Origin: Aeromicrobium terrae
Lineage (GTDB): Bacteria > Actinomycetota > Actinomycetes > Propionibacteriales > Nocardioidaceae
Length of the DNA stretch: 64,000 nucleotides
Direction: 5' to 3'
NCBI RefSeq assembly: GCF_008039565.1
Contig: NZ_VDUX01000007.1
Location: forward strand, 1-64,000
Positions 38,029-47,265 of this stretch are shown piece by piece (positions within the stretch are counted from its first letter, which is position 1; each line of letters begins with the position of its first letter). The translations under genes and the position numbers were made by a program. The notes beneath the pieces are model-generated. The model searched no databases. It saw only the letters and a list, made by a program, of their open reading frames with translations, and was not told the DNA's origin.

Positions 38029-38643
38029 TCATCGCATCCGCGGGTCCTCGGTCGGGTCGGCGTACATGGCGGGGCAGCCCTGCTGCGGGGCGTCGGGGCG
38101 GAGCTGGAAGTGCCAGACCTCGTTGCCGTAGGTGCGGCACAGGCCGTACCGGGCGCCGTGGCGCTGGAGCCACTGTGCGGCGCGATTGGACGAGACGTCG
38201 ACCGCGTCGCCGGAGACGTGCGCGGACTTGTCCGGCGCGGCCACCCAGCGTGACGCCGCGGCCACGGACCCGTACTTGCCGACCGCCTCGCGGAGCAGCT
38301 GGTCCTGGTACTCGGGTGAGCGCCAGCCGCTGGTGATCCGGACGGTCACGCCGGCCTGGTCGGCGTCGGTCGCGGCACGGCGCAGCGCGGCGAGCAGGTC
38401 GTCGTCGAGCTTGGCGACGGCGGGGATGCCGTCGTCGAAGACGGAGGCGGTCTCGGGGATGACGCCGTCCCGCGCGGAGAGGACGCCGCTGGAGTTGTCC
38501 TTCAGGAGCTCGCCGAACGGGACGTCGTCCGCCGACGCCGACGCCGACGACGAGGACGAGGCCGTCCCGTGGTCGAGGGAGACGACGGTGATGGTGCCGA
38601 CGACGGCCAGGGCGATGAGCAGGAGCCAGGGTGTGCGATTCAT
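38029..38643 (-). CDS. VanY-type D-alanyl-D-alanine carboxypeptidase
   Basis: 204 residues. N-terminal membrane anchor or signal (7-22), Ser/Ala-rich linker, then the peptidase M15 (VanY) domain. This carries SGWRSPEYQ, the zinc ligands H142 and D149 in the SAHVSGDAVD motif, and H178 in EVWHFQ. Expected to trim the terminal D-Ala from peptidoglycan stems outside the membrane. Divergent from a response-regulator gene 85 bp away, so it may belong to the same regulon. Confidence 0.88.
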   Translation of the reverse strand: MNRTPWLLLIALAVVGTITVVSLDHGTASSSSSASASADDVPFGELLKDNSSGVLSARDGVIPETASVFDDGIPAVAKLDDDLLAALRRAATDADQAGVTVRITSGWRSPEYQDQLLREAVGKYGSVAAASRWVAAPDKSAHVSGDAVDVSSNRAAQWLQRHGARYGLCRTYGNEVWHFQLRPDAPQQGCPAMYADPTEDPRMR

Positions 38644-38716
38644 GGCTCGAGTCCACGAGATCCCGCGTTGCCAGGCCGTATGCGGTTTCGGTACACGGAC
38701 GATATGCCCGGACTCG

Positions 38717-38722
38717 TACAGT
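38717..38722 (+). promoter_or_regulatory. -10 element, leaderless response-regulator transcript
   Basis: TACAGT ends 6 nt before the GTG at 38729. Confidence 0.55.
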
Positions 38723-38728
38723 CGAGGG

Positions 38729-39403
38729 GTGCGCGTGCTGGTCGTCGAGGACGAGCCCTACATGGCCGAGGCCATCCGGGCCGGCCTGCGCCTGGAGGCG
38801 ATCGCGGCCGACGTCGCCGGCGACGGCGACACCGCGCTCGAGCTGCTGAGCGTCAACGCGTACGACATCGCGGTCCTCGACCGCGACGTCCCCGGCCCGT
38901 CGGGCGACGAGATTGCCGAGAGCATCGTCGCGTCCGGCAGCGGCATGCCGATCCTGATGCTGACGGCCGCCGACCGGCTCGACGACAAGGCGTCCGGCTT
39001 CGAGCTCGGCGCCGACGACTACCTGACCAAGCCGTTTGACCTCCGCGAGCTCGTGCTCCGGCTCCGCGCACTCGACCGCCGGCGCGGCCATCGGCGGCCG
39101 CCCGTGCTCGAGGTCGCCGGACTGCGGCTCGACCCGTTCCGTCGGGAGGTCTACCGCGACGGGCGGTACGTCGCGCTGACCCGCAAGCAGTTCGCGGTCC
39201 TCGAGGTGCTGATGGGAGCGCAGGGCGGCGTCGTCAGCGCGGAGGAGCTGCTCGAGCGCGCCTGGGACGAGAACGCCGACCCCTTCACCAACGCGGTGCG
39301 CATCACCGTGTCCGCACTCCGCAAGCGGCTCGGCGAGCCCTGGCTGATCGCCACCGTGCCCGGCGTCGGGTACCGCATCGACACCCCGAGCGACGATGGC
39401 TAG
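38729..39403 (+). CDS. OmpR-family response regulator
   Basis: 224 residues. Receiver domain with acidic pocket VVEDE, phosphoacceptor D51, T in LMLTAAD and Lys in YLTKPF; then a winged-helix Trans_reg_C domain (about 130-220). The GTG at 38729 gives exactly the expected N-terminus. A longer frame upstream runs antisense through the VanY gene and is rejected. Overlaps the histidine kinase gene by 8 bp. Confidence 0.94.
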   Translation: MRVLVVEDEPYMAEAIRAGLRLEAIAADVAGDGDTALELLSVNAYDIAVLDRDVPGPSGDEIAESIVASGSGMPILMLTAADRLDDKASGFELGADDYLTKPFDLRELVLRLRALDRRRGHRRPPVLEVAGLRLDPFRREVYRDGRYVALTRKQFAVLEVLMGAQGGVVSAEELLERAWDENADPFTNAVRITVSALRKRLGEPWLIATVPGVGYRIDTPSDDG

Positions 39404-40478
39404 GCAGCCCGGGCTGAGCGTCCGGCTCAAGCTCACGCTCAGCTACGTCGGCCTCCTGATGGTGGCCGGCACCCTGCTGCTCGCGACGGTGTGGGTCTTC
39501 CTCCTCCGCTACGTCCCCGACGGCCCTGGTTTCGGGAACGGCCCGTTCAACCCCACCCGCTCGGACCTCCTCGACGCGTTCACGCCGCGGGCCGCGCAGG
39601 CGCTCGGGTTCCTGCTCGTGTTCAGCGTCGTCGGCGGCTGGATCGTGGCCGGCCGGATGCTCTCGCCACTGCGGAAGATCACCGACGCCACCCGGCGGGC
39701 CGCCGCCGGCTCGCTGTCGCACCGGATCGAGATGGAGGGGCGCGACGACGAGCTCCGCGAGCTCGCCGACGCCTTCGACGCCATGCTGGCCCGGCTCGAG
39801 GCGCAGGTGGCGGAGCAGCAGCGGTTCGCCGCGAACGCGTCGCACGAGCTGCGCACCCCGCTCGCCGTCACCCAGACGTTGCTCGACGTCGCCCGCACCG
39901 ACCCGGACCACGACTCCCGTGAGCTCGTGGAGCGGCTGCACGCCGTCAACGCGCGCGCGATCGAGCTGACCGAGGCGTTGCTGCTGCTCAGCCGCACGGA
40001 CCAACGGTCGTTCACGCGCGAGCACGTCGACCTGTCCCTGCTGGCCGAGGAGGCGACCGAGACCCTGCTCGCCCTCGCGGAGAAGCGCGGCGTGGTGCTC
40101 GAGACGTCGGGCGAGGCCGCCCCGACGCTGGGCTCGCCGACCCTGCTGCTGCAGATGACCACGAACCTCGTGCACAACGCGATCGTGCACAACCTCCCGG
40201 CCGACGGCGCCGTGTGGGTGCGGACCGGGACGCGGTCCGGGCGCGCGTGGCTCACCGTCGAGAGCTCCGGCGAGCGGCTCACCCCGCAGCTGGTCGCCAC
40301 GCTCGTCGAGCCGTTCCAGCGCGGCACGCAGCGCGTGCACTCCGACCACGCCGGGGTCGGGCTCGGACTCGCGATCGTCCGGAGCATCGTCCAGGCCCAC
40401 GACGGCACGCTGACTCTCGCGCCACGCGACGAGGGCGGGCTCAGCGTCACCGTGCGGCTGCCTGACCAGCCCGCGTAG
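39396..40478 (+). CDS. Sensor histidine kinase, short sensor type
   Basis: 360 residues. Two membrane helices (about 14-37 and 67-87) with only about 30 residues outside, HAMP region (88-140), HisKA with phospho-His150 in NASHELRTP, and a HATPase domain (NLVHNAIVHN; GVGLGLAIV). The tiny external loop suggests that it senses within the membrane or via a partner. Pairs with the overlapping response regulator; the adjacent VanY peptidase hints at envelope stress or cell-wall control (inference). Confidence 0.92.
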   Translation: MARQPGLSVRLKLTLSYVGLLMVAGTLLLATVWVFLLRYVPDGPGFGNGPFNPTRSDLLDAFTPRAAQALGFLLVFSVVGGWIVAGRMLSPLRKITDATRRAAAGSLSHRIEMEGRDDELRELADAFDAMLARLEAQVAEQQRFAANASHELRTPLAVTQTLLDVARTDPDHDSRELVERLHAVNARAIELTEALLLLSRTDQRSFTREHVDLSLLAEEATETLLALAEKRGVVLETSGEAAPTLGSPTLLLQMTTNLVHNAIVHNLPADGAVWVRTGTRSGRAWLTVESSGERLTPQLVATLVEPFQRGTQRVHSDHAGVGLGLAIVRSIVQAHDGTLTLAPRDEGGLSVTVRLPDQPA

Positions 40479-40515
40479 GCATCCTTCACCCCGTGTGAAA
40501 AGATGGTTGGCAGCT

Positions 40516-40587
40516 GCAAAAGAGCGGCTGTTCGCACGATCTCCAGGAAGTTGCCCCTCCCATGTCCGAGAGATCGCTCTCTTTTGC
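40516..40587 (+). promoter_or_regulatory. Long-range inverted repeat enclosing the start of the phosphatase gene
   Basis: GCAAAAGAG (40516-40524) can pair perfectly with CTCTTTTGC (40579-40587), enclosing the ribosome site and ATG of the next gene. The right arm uses rare codons (TCT, TTT). Confidence 0.4.
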
Positions 40588-41716
40588 CGACTTCGTCGAA
40601 CAGGTTCGCTCGAACCTGAGCTCCGACACCGCGTCCCTCCTGCTGATGGACGAGTCGCGCACCGTGCTCGAGCCGGCTGCATCAGCCGGCCTCGGCGGCC
40701 AGTGGCGTGGCGCCACCCACGTCCGCCTGGGCCGCGGGTTCGCCGGGCGGGTCGCGGAGTCCGGCCAGCCGGTGTTTCTCGACCACATCACCCCGGAGTC
40801 GGTCCTGAACCCGATCTTGCGCGACTCCGGCGTCCACAGCCTCCTCGGCGTCCCGGTGGAGCACGGCGACCTGGTGCTCGGCGTCCTGCACGTGGGGAGC
40901 AAGACCCCGCGAAGGTTCGACGACCACGACCGCGAGCTCCTCGAGAAGGCCGCTGCCGAGATCGCCCAGCGGCTCACCAGGACCAACGGCGCCGACGACC
41001 ACACCGCGGCTCTCGCGCTGCAGCGCAGCCTCCTGCCCGCGGCGCCGCCGCTGATCGAGGGGCTCGACGTGGCGGTCCGCTATCTGCCGTCCGCCGGCGA
41101 CGTCGGCGGCGACTGGTACGACATCTTCACGCTGCCGGGCGGCGACGTCGCGCTCGTGATGGGCGACGTCCAGGGCCACGGACTCCGGTCCGCCGTGGTG
41201 ATGGGACGGCTCCGCAGCGCGCTGCGCGCCTACGCACTCGAGACCCACGAGCCGGCGGAGATCCTGCGCCGGCTCGACCGCAAGCTCACGCACTTCGAGA
41301 CCGGGACGCTGGCCACGGTGGCGCTGGCGATCACCCGTCCGCCGTTCGACTCCGTCACGCTGTCCCTCGCCGGGCACCCGGCGCCGGTCCTCGCGCGGCC
41401 AGGCGAGCAACCCGCCGAGCTGGAGGTCGAGGAGCGTGACCTCATGCTCGGCGTCGACCCGGAGACGCCGCGCACGCAGGTCGAGATCCCGTTCCCGGTC
41501 GGCACGGCGCTCGGCTTCTACACCGACGGACTGATCGACCTCCGGCCCGGGACCAAGCTGGTCACGCCACGCGCGTACCGGATGCAGGCCATCTGCGGGC
41601 GCATGAAGGCGGACCAGGACGCGGAGACGATCTGCTCGCGCATGGTCGCGGTGGCCCTCGGCGACGAGGAGCTCACCGACGACGTGGCGCTCATGGTCGT
41701 CCGTCACGAACGCTGA
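40562..41716 (+). CDS. GAF-SpoIIE (PP2C-type) phosphatase
   Basis: 384 residues. GAF sensor domain (about 8-145) followed by a SpoIIE/RsbU phosphatase domain (about 175-380) with metal-binding Asp motifs GGDWYDI, GDVQGHG, YTDGL and DDVALMVV. Such proteins dephosphorylate anti-sigma-factor antagonists in partner-switching systems; no partner (RsbW/RsbV or sigma factor) is seen in the window. The ATG at 40562 begins directly before the GAF domain; an AGGAAG lies rather far upstream. No membrane segment, so cytoplasmic. Confidence 0.9.
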   Translation: MSERSLSFADFVEQVRSNLSSDTASLLLMDESRTVLEPAASAGLGGQWRGATHVRLGRGFAGRVAESGQPVFLDHITPESVLNPILRDSGVHSLLGVPVEHGDLVLGVLHVGSKTPRRFDDHDRELLEKAAAEIAQRLTRTNGADDHTAALALQRSLLPAAPPLIEGLDVAVRYLPSAGDVGGDWYDIFTLPGGDVALVMGDVQGHGLRSAVVMGRLRSALRAYALETHEPAEILRRLDRKLTHFETGTLATVALAITRPPFDSVTLSLAGHPAPVLARPGEQPAELEVEERDLMLGVDPETPRTQVEIPFPVGTALGFYTDGLIDLRPGTKLVTPRAYRMQAICGRMKADQDAETICSRMVAVALGDEELTDDVALMVVRHER

Positions 41717-41729
41717 CGGACCGGGGGCG

Positions 41730-41735
41730 TACGGT
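41730..41735 (+). promoter_or_regulatory. -10 element, leaderless GNAT transcript
   Basis: TACGGT ends 6 nt before the GTG at 41742. Confidence 0.5.
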
Positions 41736-41741
41736 CACGGG

Positions 41742-42224
41742 GTGTACGCGTTGCGGCCGCTGGGGCCAGAGCACGAGCAGGCCGTGCTGGCCTTCGAGCT
41801 CGAGAACCGCGACTACTTCCGCGAGCTCATCGCCGACCGTGGCGACGAGTACTTCGAGCACTACTCCCAGCGGCACCGCGCGCTGCTGATCGAGCAGGTC
41901 GCCGGCGTGTGCGCCTTCCACGTCCTGGTCGACGACGACGGGTCCGTCGTCGGCCGGTTCAACCTCTACGACCTCGCCGACGGCAGCGCCGAGGTCGGCT
42001 ACCGCGTCGCCGCGTCGGTGGCCGGGAGCGGGGTCGCGACCTCGACGGCGCTCGAGCTCTGCCGGATCGCCCGCGACGACCACGCGCTCACCGGGCTCAC
42101 CGCCGAGGTCTCGGACTCCAACGTCGCCTCGCGGCGCGTCCTGGAGAAGGCCGGGTTCGTCCGGGTCGGGTCCACCGAGGTCGACGGGCAGCCGGCCTCG
42201 GCGTTCGAGCGCGCCCTCACCTGA
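41742..42224 (+). CDS. GNAT-family acetyltransferase (RimJ/RimL-like)
   Basis: 160 residues. GNAT fold with the acetyl-CoA motif region VGYRVAASVAGSGVATSTA and the typical SNVASRRVLEKAGF helix. Related to enzymes acetylating ribosomal protein N-termini or amino acids; substrate unknown. Starts at a GTG with TACGGT six nt upstream. Confidence 0.87.
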   Translation: MYALRPLGPEHEQAVLAFELENRDYFRELIADRGDEYFEHYSQRHRALLIEQVAGVCAFHVLVDDDGSVVGRFNLYDLADGSAEVGYRVAASVAGSGVATSTALELCRIARDDHALTGLTAEVSDSNVASRRVLEKAGFVRVGSTEVDGQPASAFERALT

Positions 42225-42228
42225 CGCA

Positions 42229-42326
42229 CGCCGCTCGACCACTGAGGCTGGAGCGAGCCACGGTCCTTGAGCTGGTCGAAAGGACAGACGTCATTTCGAC
42301 AAGCTCAATGACCGGTGGTCGAGGCA
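42229..42326. repeat. Dispersed palindromic repeat after the GNAT gene
   Basis: Contains GGTCCTTGAGCTGGTCGAAAGGAC and TTCGACAAGCTCAATGACC in inverted orientation, flanked by GCTCGACCACTGAGG and CCGGTGGTCGAG arms. Related to 56724-56788. Lies between convergent genes. Confidence 0.7.
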
Positions 42327-42339
42327 GCGGAGGTGGGGC

Positions 42340-42717
42340 TCAGCTGCTCTTCTTGGCCGGAGCCTTCTTCGCGGCCTTCTTGGCCGGCTTCTTCTTCGCG
42401 GCGTCGTCGAGCGGGTCGCCGTGGACGGCGTCGGGCGTGGGGCCGGGCTCGGCGACCGGGTCGGCCGGTGCGTCGTCGCCCTTGACCTTGGCCGCGACCT
42501 TGGACCCGGCGGTGGTGGCGGCGTCGACGACCTTCTCGCCCGCGGCCGACGCGGCCTGCTTCGCGACGGTCTCGGCCTCCTGAACCCCCTGCTGCACGGG
42601 ACCGGAGTTCCACACCTTCGACGACTGGCGCTGGATCTGCTCGTACCGCTCGCGTCCCGCCTTGGCCCCCAGGACGTACCCGGCTCCGAAGGCGACGAGG
42701 ATGGGCAGCTTCTTCAC
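42340..42717 (-). CDS. YtxH-like small membrane protein with basic Ala/Lys tail
   Basis: 125 residues. N-terminal hydrophobic segment (LPILVAFGAGYVLGAKAG), an amphipathic middle, and a Lys/Ala-rich tail (AKKKPAKKAAKKAPAKKS) like histone-like actinobacterial tails. The GTG at 42717 has GGGAG 8 nt upstream; a GTG at 42726 is too close to it. No catalytic motif. It may tether nucleic acid or envelope polymers at the membrane (inference). Confidence 0.7.
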   Translation of the reverse strand: MKKLPILVAFGAGYVLGAKAGRERYEQIQRQSSKVWNSGPVQQGVQEAETVAKQAASAAGEKVVDAATTAGSKVAAKVKGDDAPADPVAEPGPTPDAVHGDPLDDAAKKKPAKKAAKKAPAKKSS

Positions 42718-42751
42718 GTGGACCACTCCCTGTCGATGTCTGGTGTTGATC

Positions 42752-43207
42752 CTAGGAGGCCTCCACCAGCGAGGCGAGCCGGTCGATGGAGGCCATGAGC
42801 GCCTCGGCCCCGGTGCGGCGGGCCCGCGGGATGCGGTTCTCGTCGGTGAGGTCGGTCCAGTCGTACGTGTGCCTGACCAGCGTCTTCCCCGGTCCGAGCG
42901 GCTCGAGCTCCCAGCGCCAGAGGTGTCCGGGCTGCGGCTTGCCGACCTCCGAAGGCCGCCACGCGATGCGCCGGCCCTCCTCGAACTCCACGACGTGGTT
43001 CTCCCGGACCGAGCCGGTGTGGACGAGCATCGTGAAGACGTCGCCGACGGCGTGCACGCGCTGACCGGGCGCGGCCTCCACGAGGTTGTCCATGCCGTCC
43101 CAGCGCGGCTGCTGCTCGGGGTCGGCGATGAGTTCGAAGATGCGGTCGGCGGGTGCGGCGACCTCCCGCTCGGCCATCGCGACCCGGGTCTCGTCGGCGT
43201 CCGTCAT
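42752..43207 (-). CDS. SRPBCC (START-like) family protein
   Basis: 151 residues with the polyketide-cyclase/dehydrase fold: REVAAPADRIFELIADPEQQPRWDG start and DWTDLTDENR near the end. Binds a hydrophobic ligand in a deep cavity; the ligand is unknown. The ATG at 43207 has TAGGTT six nt upstream. Confidence 0.87.
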   Translation of the reverse strand: MTDADETRVAMAEREVAAPADRIFELIADPEQQPRWDGMDNLVEAAPGQRVHAVGDVFTMLVHTGSVRENHVVEFEEGRRIAWRPSEVGKPQPGHLWRWELEPLGPGKTLVRHTYDWTDLTDENRIPRARRTGAEALMASIDRLASLVEAS

Positions 43208-43213
43208 GCCTCG

Positions 43214-43219
43214 AACCTA
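43214..43219 (-). promoter_or_regulatory. -10 element, leaderless SRPBCC transcript
   Basis: Minus strand TAGGTT, ending 6 nt before the ATG at 43207. Confidence 0.5.
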
Positions 43220-43375
43220 CGACGGATCGACGACCAATTTCTCCTGCGAACAGGGTGCTTCTGCAACAAGTTTCAGAAAACCCACGTCGTTCCATAACCC
43301 AACTGATAGAAACTCCGCAGCGCGGTGTGCCCTTGCCGCGTCATCGGGGTCATCACAACCAACTGGATAGGTCCC

Positions 43376-46300
43376 ATGCGCGAAAACACTCCCGTTCGCT
43401 CATCTCGCCTCGGTCGCAAGGGTGGCCGTACCCGGCGAGCCCTTGTGGCATCCCTGGCACTGCTCGCCGGCGCCTTGGTCGTCGCCGAGGGGCCCGCGGC
43501 CAACGCTGCGCAGGCTCCGGGCAACGACGTGGCCGCCTGGTCGACCGGTTGGTCCTGGACGTACCAGACGACGTTCAAGTACGTCGACGCGGAGAGCGGC
43601 ACTGACGCGACGATCAACGAGAACGTCACGTACACCGTCGGCGGCTCCACCACGTTCAACGGGCAGGACGCCTACCAGCTGAACATCAACGGCTCCATCA
43701 CCGGCGGCAGCGGCAAGGCCGTGATCGAGGGCACCGGCACGGTGAACCTGTCCAGCTTCTCCGGCTCGGTGAGCGGCACGCGCATCGTGCGCAAGTCCGA
43801 CCTCGCGCTGCTGCAGGAGAACCAGCACCAGACCGCGCACGCGACGGCGAAGTACAGCATCTTCTCGATCGGCGTCGACGCCGTGATCGACCTCCAGCTG
43901 ACCCCGAGCCCGGGCTGGCGCACCCGTGACTTCCCGCTGAACGCCGGCGACTCGTGGCAGAACGACGAGGGCATCACCTACCACGGTGGCTTCAGCTACT
44001 CCAGCTCGCTGGCCGACGGCAACGAGCCGTTCGACGGCAGCTTCGACTTCGACGGCACCTCGACCGTCACCAACGAGACGATCTCCGTCCCGGCCGGCTC
44101 CCTCGCGACCAACAAGGTGCACGCCCAGGCCGCGACCGAGGACGGCACGGCCGTCGACGACATCTGGTGGTCCGCCGCCCGGATGAACGACGCGAAGGAG
44201 CACCTGCAGCTCCCGCTCGACGGCGCGACCCTGACGATCGACCGCAACCTCAGCTCGTCGTCCACCCCGGCGCCCAGCTCGCCGATGACGCTGCTCGCCT
44301 CCCCGTCGCTCACCTGTGCCGGCGGCGAGGTCGCGATCTCCGGCAAGGTCGGCAACGCGTCCGGCGTCCCGGTGGCGATCTACCTCGACAAGTCCCCGAT
44401 CAACACCAGCCAGCGGATCGCGGCCAACACGACCACCGGCGCCAACGGCAACTTCTCCACCACGGTGACGGCGCCGGTCGAGAGCGACGGCTTCGCCAAG
44501 AACGGTGCCCGCGGCAGCTGGGGCGTCTACGCCTCGAGCGGCACCTCCAACGCGGCGACGACGATCGTCGTCACCCCGAAGGACTGCACGACGCTCGACT
44601 ACACCGGCGTCACGTCGGCGCCGCGCAGCACGAACGCGGCGGTCAGCGCCAAGCTCACGAACCTCGGTGGCGGATCCGCCAGCGGCCGGACCATCACGTT
44701 CAGCCTCGACGGCGGCGCGTCGGTGAACGCCGTCACGAACGCGAGCGGTGTCGCCACGGCGTCGTTGCCGACCGGCGCCACCGCGCGGAGCACGACCGTC
44801 CGCGCCAGCTACGCCGGGTCCTCGACGATCGAGGCCGCGAACGCCGCGGCGGCGTTCACCGTTGGCAAGGTCGACACCATCACGGCCGTCTCGCCCTCGC
44901 TGCCGAGCGTCGAGGCGAACGAGCCGGTGACCTTCACGGCCGACGTGACCCCGGGCCAGTCCGGTGTCGGTGACGCCGACGGCACGGTCCAGTTCAAGAT
45001 CGACGGCAACAACTTCGGTGCCGCCGTGCCGCTGTCCGGCGGCTCGGCCACCAGCGCCGCGTTCAGCACGGGTGACATCGGCCAGCACGACGTCCAGGCC
45101 GTGTACTCCGGCAGCGCCGGCTTCAACGGCAGCTCGTCGGCAACGACGATCTTCGAGGTCACCACACCACGTGCCCCGACCACGACCACTGCGTCGGTGA
45201 GCCCCTCGACCTCGGTGTTCGGCCAGACCGTCACGCTGTCGGCCGACGTCTCCCCGAACGGTGGGGGCGCGACCCCGACCGGCTCGGTGACCTTCAAGCG
45301 AGGCGCCACGACGATCGGCCACGCCGACCTCGACGCCTCCGGTCACGCGACGCTCGACACGGGCTCGCTGGCGGTCGGCTCCGGGACGATCACCGCGGTC
45401 TACGGCGGTGACGGCACGTACAAGAGCAGCACGTCCACGCCGCAGAGCGCGGTCGTGAACAAGGCCTCCTCGGTGGTCGCGCTGCAGTCCTCGCAGTCGC
45501 CGACGATGACCGGCGAGGCCGTCGACTTCAGCGCCACCGTCGGCGCCGTCGCCCCGGGCGCCGGCACCCCGACCGGCACCGTGCAGCTGCAGGTCGACGG
45601 CTCGGACGTCGGCTCCCCGGTCGCCCTGGTCGGCGGCGTCGCGTCGTTCGACCCGGTGACCTCGCTGGGCGCCGGCCCCCACACGGTCAAGGCCGTCTAC
45701 AGCGGCAGCGGCAGCTTCCTGGGCGACGACGACTCCATCACCCAGACGGTGGAGAAGGCGGCCACGAGCACGTCGGTGATCACGTCGCCGTCGACCTCGA
45801 ACGAGGGCTCCAACGTCACGGTCACGGCCGCGGTCACCGCAAGCTCCCCCGGCTCGGGCACCCCGACCGGAACGGTGTCGTTCACCGCCGACGGCGAGTC
45901 CATCGGCGCCGCGGCGATCGACGGCGACGGACTCGCGTCAATCTCCATCGACTCGCTGACCCCGGGTGACCACGAGATCAAGGCCACCTACGGCGGCAGC
46001 TCCGACTACACGGGCAGCGCCAGCGACACGGTGACCCACTCGGTCATCGAGGGCGCCGCGATCATCGGCACCTCGGTCGACCTCAGCTCGACGGAGAACC
46101 CGACGACCTACGGCAAGCTGATCCGCTTCACCGCCCACGTCTCCGCGCAGGACGGCAGCTCGCCGACCGGCTCGGTCCAGTTCTCCGTGGACGGCACGAA
46201 CATCGGCGGACCCGTCGCCATCAACGGCGACGGCGAGGCCCAGAGCGCTCAGCTGAACGCACCCGAGCCGGGTGACCACACGGTCATCGCGACGTTCCTG

Positions 46301-47242
46301 CCCGACGCCGGCTACTCCGGCAACGGCGCGATCTTCACGCAGACCGTGACGGACGCCGACGTGGACCTGGCTCTGGCCTCGTCCGACCCGAGCAGCGACT
46401 ACGGGCAGGCCGTCCACTTCACGGCGCACGTGACCTCGGCGCAGGCCGGCACGGCGTCGCCGACCGGCTACGTCCAGTTCAGCGTCGACGGCGTTGCCCT
46501 CGGTGACGCGGTCGAGATCAACAGCGGCGGCACGGCCGTCAGCCCGTCGATCGACGACCTCGCACCGGGCGACCACGCGGTCACCGCGCTGTACTCCGGT
46601 GACGAGCACTTCCTGTCCGACAGCACCGCGCTGACGCAGGAGGTCCAGAAGGTCGGCACGACGACGACGCTCACCGCGTCGCCGGCGTCGAGCACCTACG
46701 GCGACGCGGTCACCCTGACCGCGACGGTCTCGCCGGCGCAGTCGTCGGCCGGGACCCCGGTCGGCTCCGTGGAGTTCATCGACGGATCGACGTCGCTCGG
46801 CACCGTGGCGGTCGACGCCAACGGCAAGGCGACGCTGACGCGCAGCGACATCGGCGCGGGATCGCACTCCGTGAAGGCGGTCTACTCCGGCTCGCCGGTG
46901 TTCGCCGCCAGCACGTCGGCGGCGAAGACGCTGAGCATCGCGAAGCGAGCCACCAGCATCTCCGCCGACCCCGCGGTGGTGAAGCTGCTGCCGCTGGGCC
47001 TGCCGCTCGGCCAGCTGAAGGTCAAGGTCAGCTCCACGCTCGGCCCGCTGGCCGGCGTTCCGGTGGTGTTCACGATCGGCAACAACGTCGCCGGGACCGT
47101 CACCACCGACGTCAACGGCGTGGCTCAGCTGAGCGCGACCAGCCAGCTGGTGCAGCTGATCCTCCACGGCGGCTACGACGTCACGTTCGCCGGCAACGCC
47201 AACTTCCAAGGCTCGTCGGCCCACGGCGCGATCCTCCGATGA
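43376..47242 (+). CDS. Large secreted Ig-like repeat protein 1
   Basis: 1288 residues. Twin-Arg-rich basic start (RLGRKGGRTRRALVASLALLAGALVVA) and a signal peptide ending ANAA; a unique N-terminal domain of about 270 residues rich in Ser/Thr/Gly (begins AAWSTGWSWTYQTTFKYVDA). A Big_1-like module follows, then seven Ig-like_3/Big-type repeats of about 95-100 residues, each with PTGTVQF-type and AVYSGS-type strands. The C-terminal module ends GGYDVTFAGNANFQGSSAHG and is shared with the next protein. No LPXTG, no C-terminal membrane helix and no enzyme domain. Probably a surface or matrix adhesin held non-covalently (inference). The ATG at 43376 has GGATAGG upstream. The stop overlaps or nearly touches the next gene. 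Confidence 0.88.
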   Translation: MRENTPVRSSRLGRKGGRTRRALVASLALLAGALVVAEGPAANAAQAPGNDVAAWSTGWSWTYQTTFKYVDAESGTDATINENVTYTVGGSTTFNGQDAYQLNINGSITGGSGKAVIEGTGTVNLSSFSGSVSGTRIVRKSDLALLQENQHQTAHATAKYSIFSIGVDAVIDLQLTPSPGWRTRDFPLNAGDSWQNDEGITYHGGFSYSSSLADGNEPFDGSFDFDGTSTVTNETISVPAGSLATNKVHAQAATEDGTAVDDIWWSAARMNDAKEHLQLPLDGATLTIDRNLSSSSTPAPSSPMTLLASPSLTCAGGEVAISGKVGNASGVPVAIYLDKSPINTSQRIAANTTTGANGNFSTTVTAPVESDGFAKNGARGSWGVYASSGTSNAATTIVVTPKDCTTLDYTGVTSAPRSTNAAVSAKLTNLGGGSASGRTITFSLDGGASVNAVTNASGVATASLPTGATARSTTVRASYAGSSTIEAANAAAAFTVGKVDTITAVSPSLPSVEANEPVTFTADVTPGQSGVGDADGTVQFKIDGNNFGAAVPLSGGSATSAAFSTGDIGQHDVQAVYSGSAGFNGSSSATTIFEVTTPRAPTTTTASVSPSTSVFGQTVTLSADVSPNGGGATPTGSVTFKRGATTIGHADLDASGHATLDTGSLAVGSGTITAVYGGDGTYKSSTSTPQSAVVNKASSVVALQSSQSPTMTGEAVDFSATVGAVAPGAGTPTGTVQLQVDGSDVGSPVALVGGVASFDPVTSLGAGPHTVKAVYSGSGSFLGDDDSITQTVEKAATSTSVITSPSTSNEGSNVTVTAAVTASSPGSGTPTGTVSFTADGESIGAAAIDGDGLASISIDSLTPGDHEIKATYGGSSDYTGSASDTVTHSVIEGAAIIGTSVDLSSTENPTTYGKLIRFTAHVSAQDGSSPTGSVQFSVDGTNIGGPVAINGDGEAQSAQLNAPEPGDHTVIATFLPDAGYSGNGAIFTQTVTDADVDLALASSDPSSDYGQAVHFTAHVTSAQAGTASPTGYVQFSVDGVALGDAVEINSGGTAVSPSIDDLAPGDHAVTALYSGDEHFLSDSTALTQEVQKVGTTTTLTASPASSTYGDAVTLTATVSPAQSSAGTPVGSVEFIDGSTSLGTVAVDANGKATLTRSDIGAGSHSVKAVYSGSPVFAASTSAAKTLSIAKRATSISADPAVVKLLPLGLPLGQLKVKVSSTLGPLAGVPVVFTIGNNVAGTVTTDVNGVAQLSATSQLVQLILHGGYDVTFAGNANFQGSSAHGAILR

Positions 47243-47265
47243 CCACCCGCAGAAGGAGCACTCCC

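Noticed and set aside
40487-40502. Additional parS (TTCACCCCGTGTGAA)
   Set aside because: Only the outer half-sites resemble parS; the central CACGTG core is absent.
40597-40617. LexA-like SOS box (TCGAACAGGTTCG and nearby CGAAC)
   Set aside because: Spacing between half-sites is 2 instead of 4 and it lies inside a coding region.
43298-43370. Repeated CCAACTG(G)ATAG motif upstream of Ig-repeat protein 1
   Set aside because: Two short imperfect copies, one of which is the ribosome-binding region; chance similarity is likely.
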